Below, one piece after another: positions 13,493-13,677 of a stretch of DNA of 13,677 nt. Source of the stretch: Microbacter sp049976245 (GTDB lineage: Bacteria; Bacteroidota; Bacteroidia; Bacteroidales; Paludibacteraceae); NCBI GenBank assembly GCA_049976245.1, contig JBMFIQ010000052.1, positions 1-13,677 of the forward strand, read 5' to 3'. The notes beneath the pieces are model-generated. The model had not been told where the DNA came from. It made no database searches and was given only the letters and a program-made list of their open reading frames with translations. Made by a program: the position numbers and the translations under genes. The stretch's first letter is position 1. Each line of letters starts with the position of its first letter.

Positions 13493-13677
13493 CGTCTTTG
13501 ACTCCGGTAAATAGGTCAATGCGGGTGATTAACGCATTTGAAAATTTCCTTCAGTTTTCTGCCACTTTTTTGGTTGTAATCATTTTTCCGTTTATTACAT
13601 TTTTATTCAACTTTCGCAAGTAAATAATGGTTTGATTTTTAGGTGTTATTAGATGAATTTAATTTGATAATCAGTTT

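Noticed and set aside
1..13677. CRISPR array, tRNA, rRNA, insertion sequence or prophage
   Set aside because: No regularly spaced repeats, cloverleaf, transposase or phage genes were found by eye on either strand.

Overview
The window looks like chromosomal DNA from a member of the Bacteroidota, most likely order Bacteroidales. The evidence is promoters of the TTTG / TAnnTTTG type, an almost complete lack of Shine-Dalgarno sequences, a TonB-dependent receptor with an N-terminal carboxypeptidase-regulatory-like domain, a fused HisB, and protein sequences that read like Bacteroidales homologues. Family or genus cannot be fixed by eye. All identifications come from reading motifs; no database was searched.

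Layout. Positions 1-492 hold no convincing gene. They contain GC-rich hairpins at the left edge, a palindromic repeat, and a textbook promoter for ffh (signal recognition particle GTPase), which ends at a long-stem intrinsic terminator. A 387-base gap follows, with a perfect 16-bp palindrome and a possible structured leader, and then a 989-residue multidomain protein. That protein carries two receiver-like domains, a PEP-synthase/PPDK-type ATP-binding domain without the usual catalytic partners, and a C-terminal region of unknown function. It meets ybeY tail to tail with a 4-base overlap. ybeY is coupled through an ATGA overlap to rsmG; both act on 16S rRNA. rsmG and a lone hisB are divergent, and their promoters appear to overlap. 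Downstream of hisB on the + strand lie a small four-helix membrane protein and a small HAD-family phosphatase-like protein.

The right third is concerned with the cell envelope: a TonB-dependent receptor without a SusD partner, followed at 30 bases by a nitroreductase-family flavoprotein (probable operon), then a secreted outer-membrane beta-barrel-like protein of unknown function. The last 439 bases contain no gene but hold a terminator-like hairpin, a second hairpin, and a compact promoter-to-terminator unit of about 65 nt. This unit is a good small-RNA candidate and resembles the Bacteroidales-1 RNA motif from memory.

Most genes are housekeeping (protein targeting, ribosome maturation, histidine synthesis). 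I see no mobile element, CRISPR array, tRNA or rRNA. The least explained items are the receiver/ATP-grasp fusion with its unusual leader, the candidate small RNA, and a CRP/FNR-like operator in front of the receptor-nitroreductase pair.
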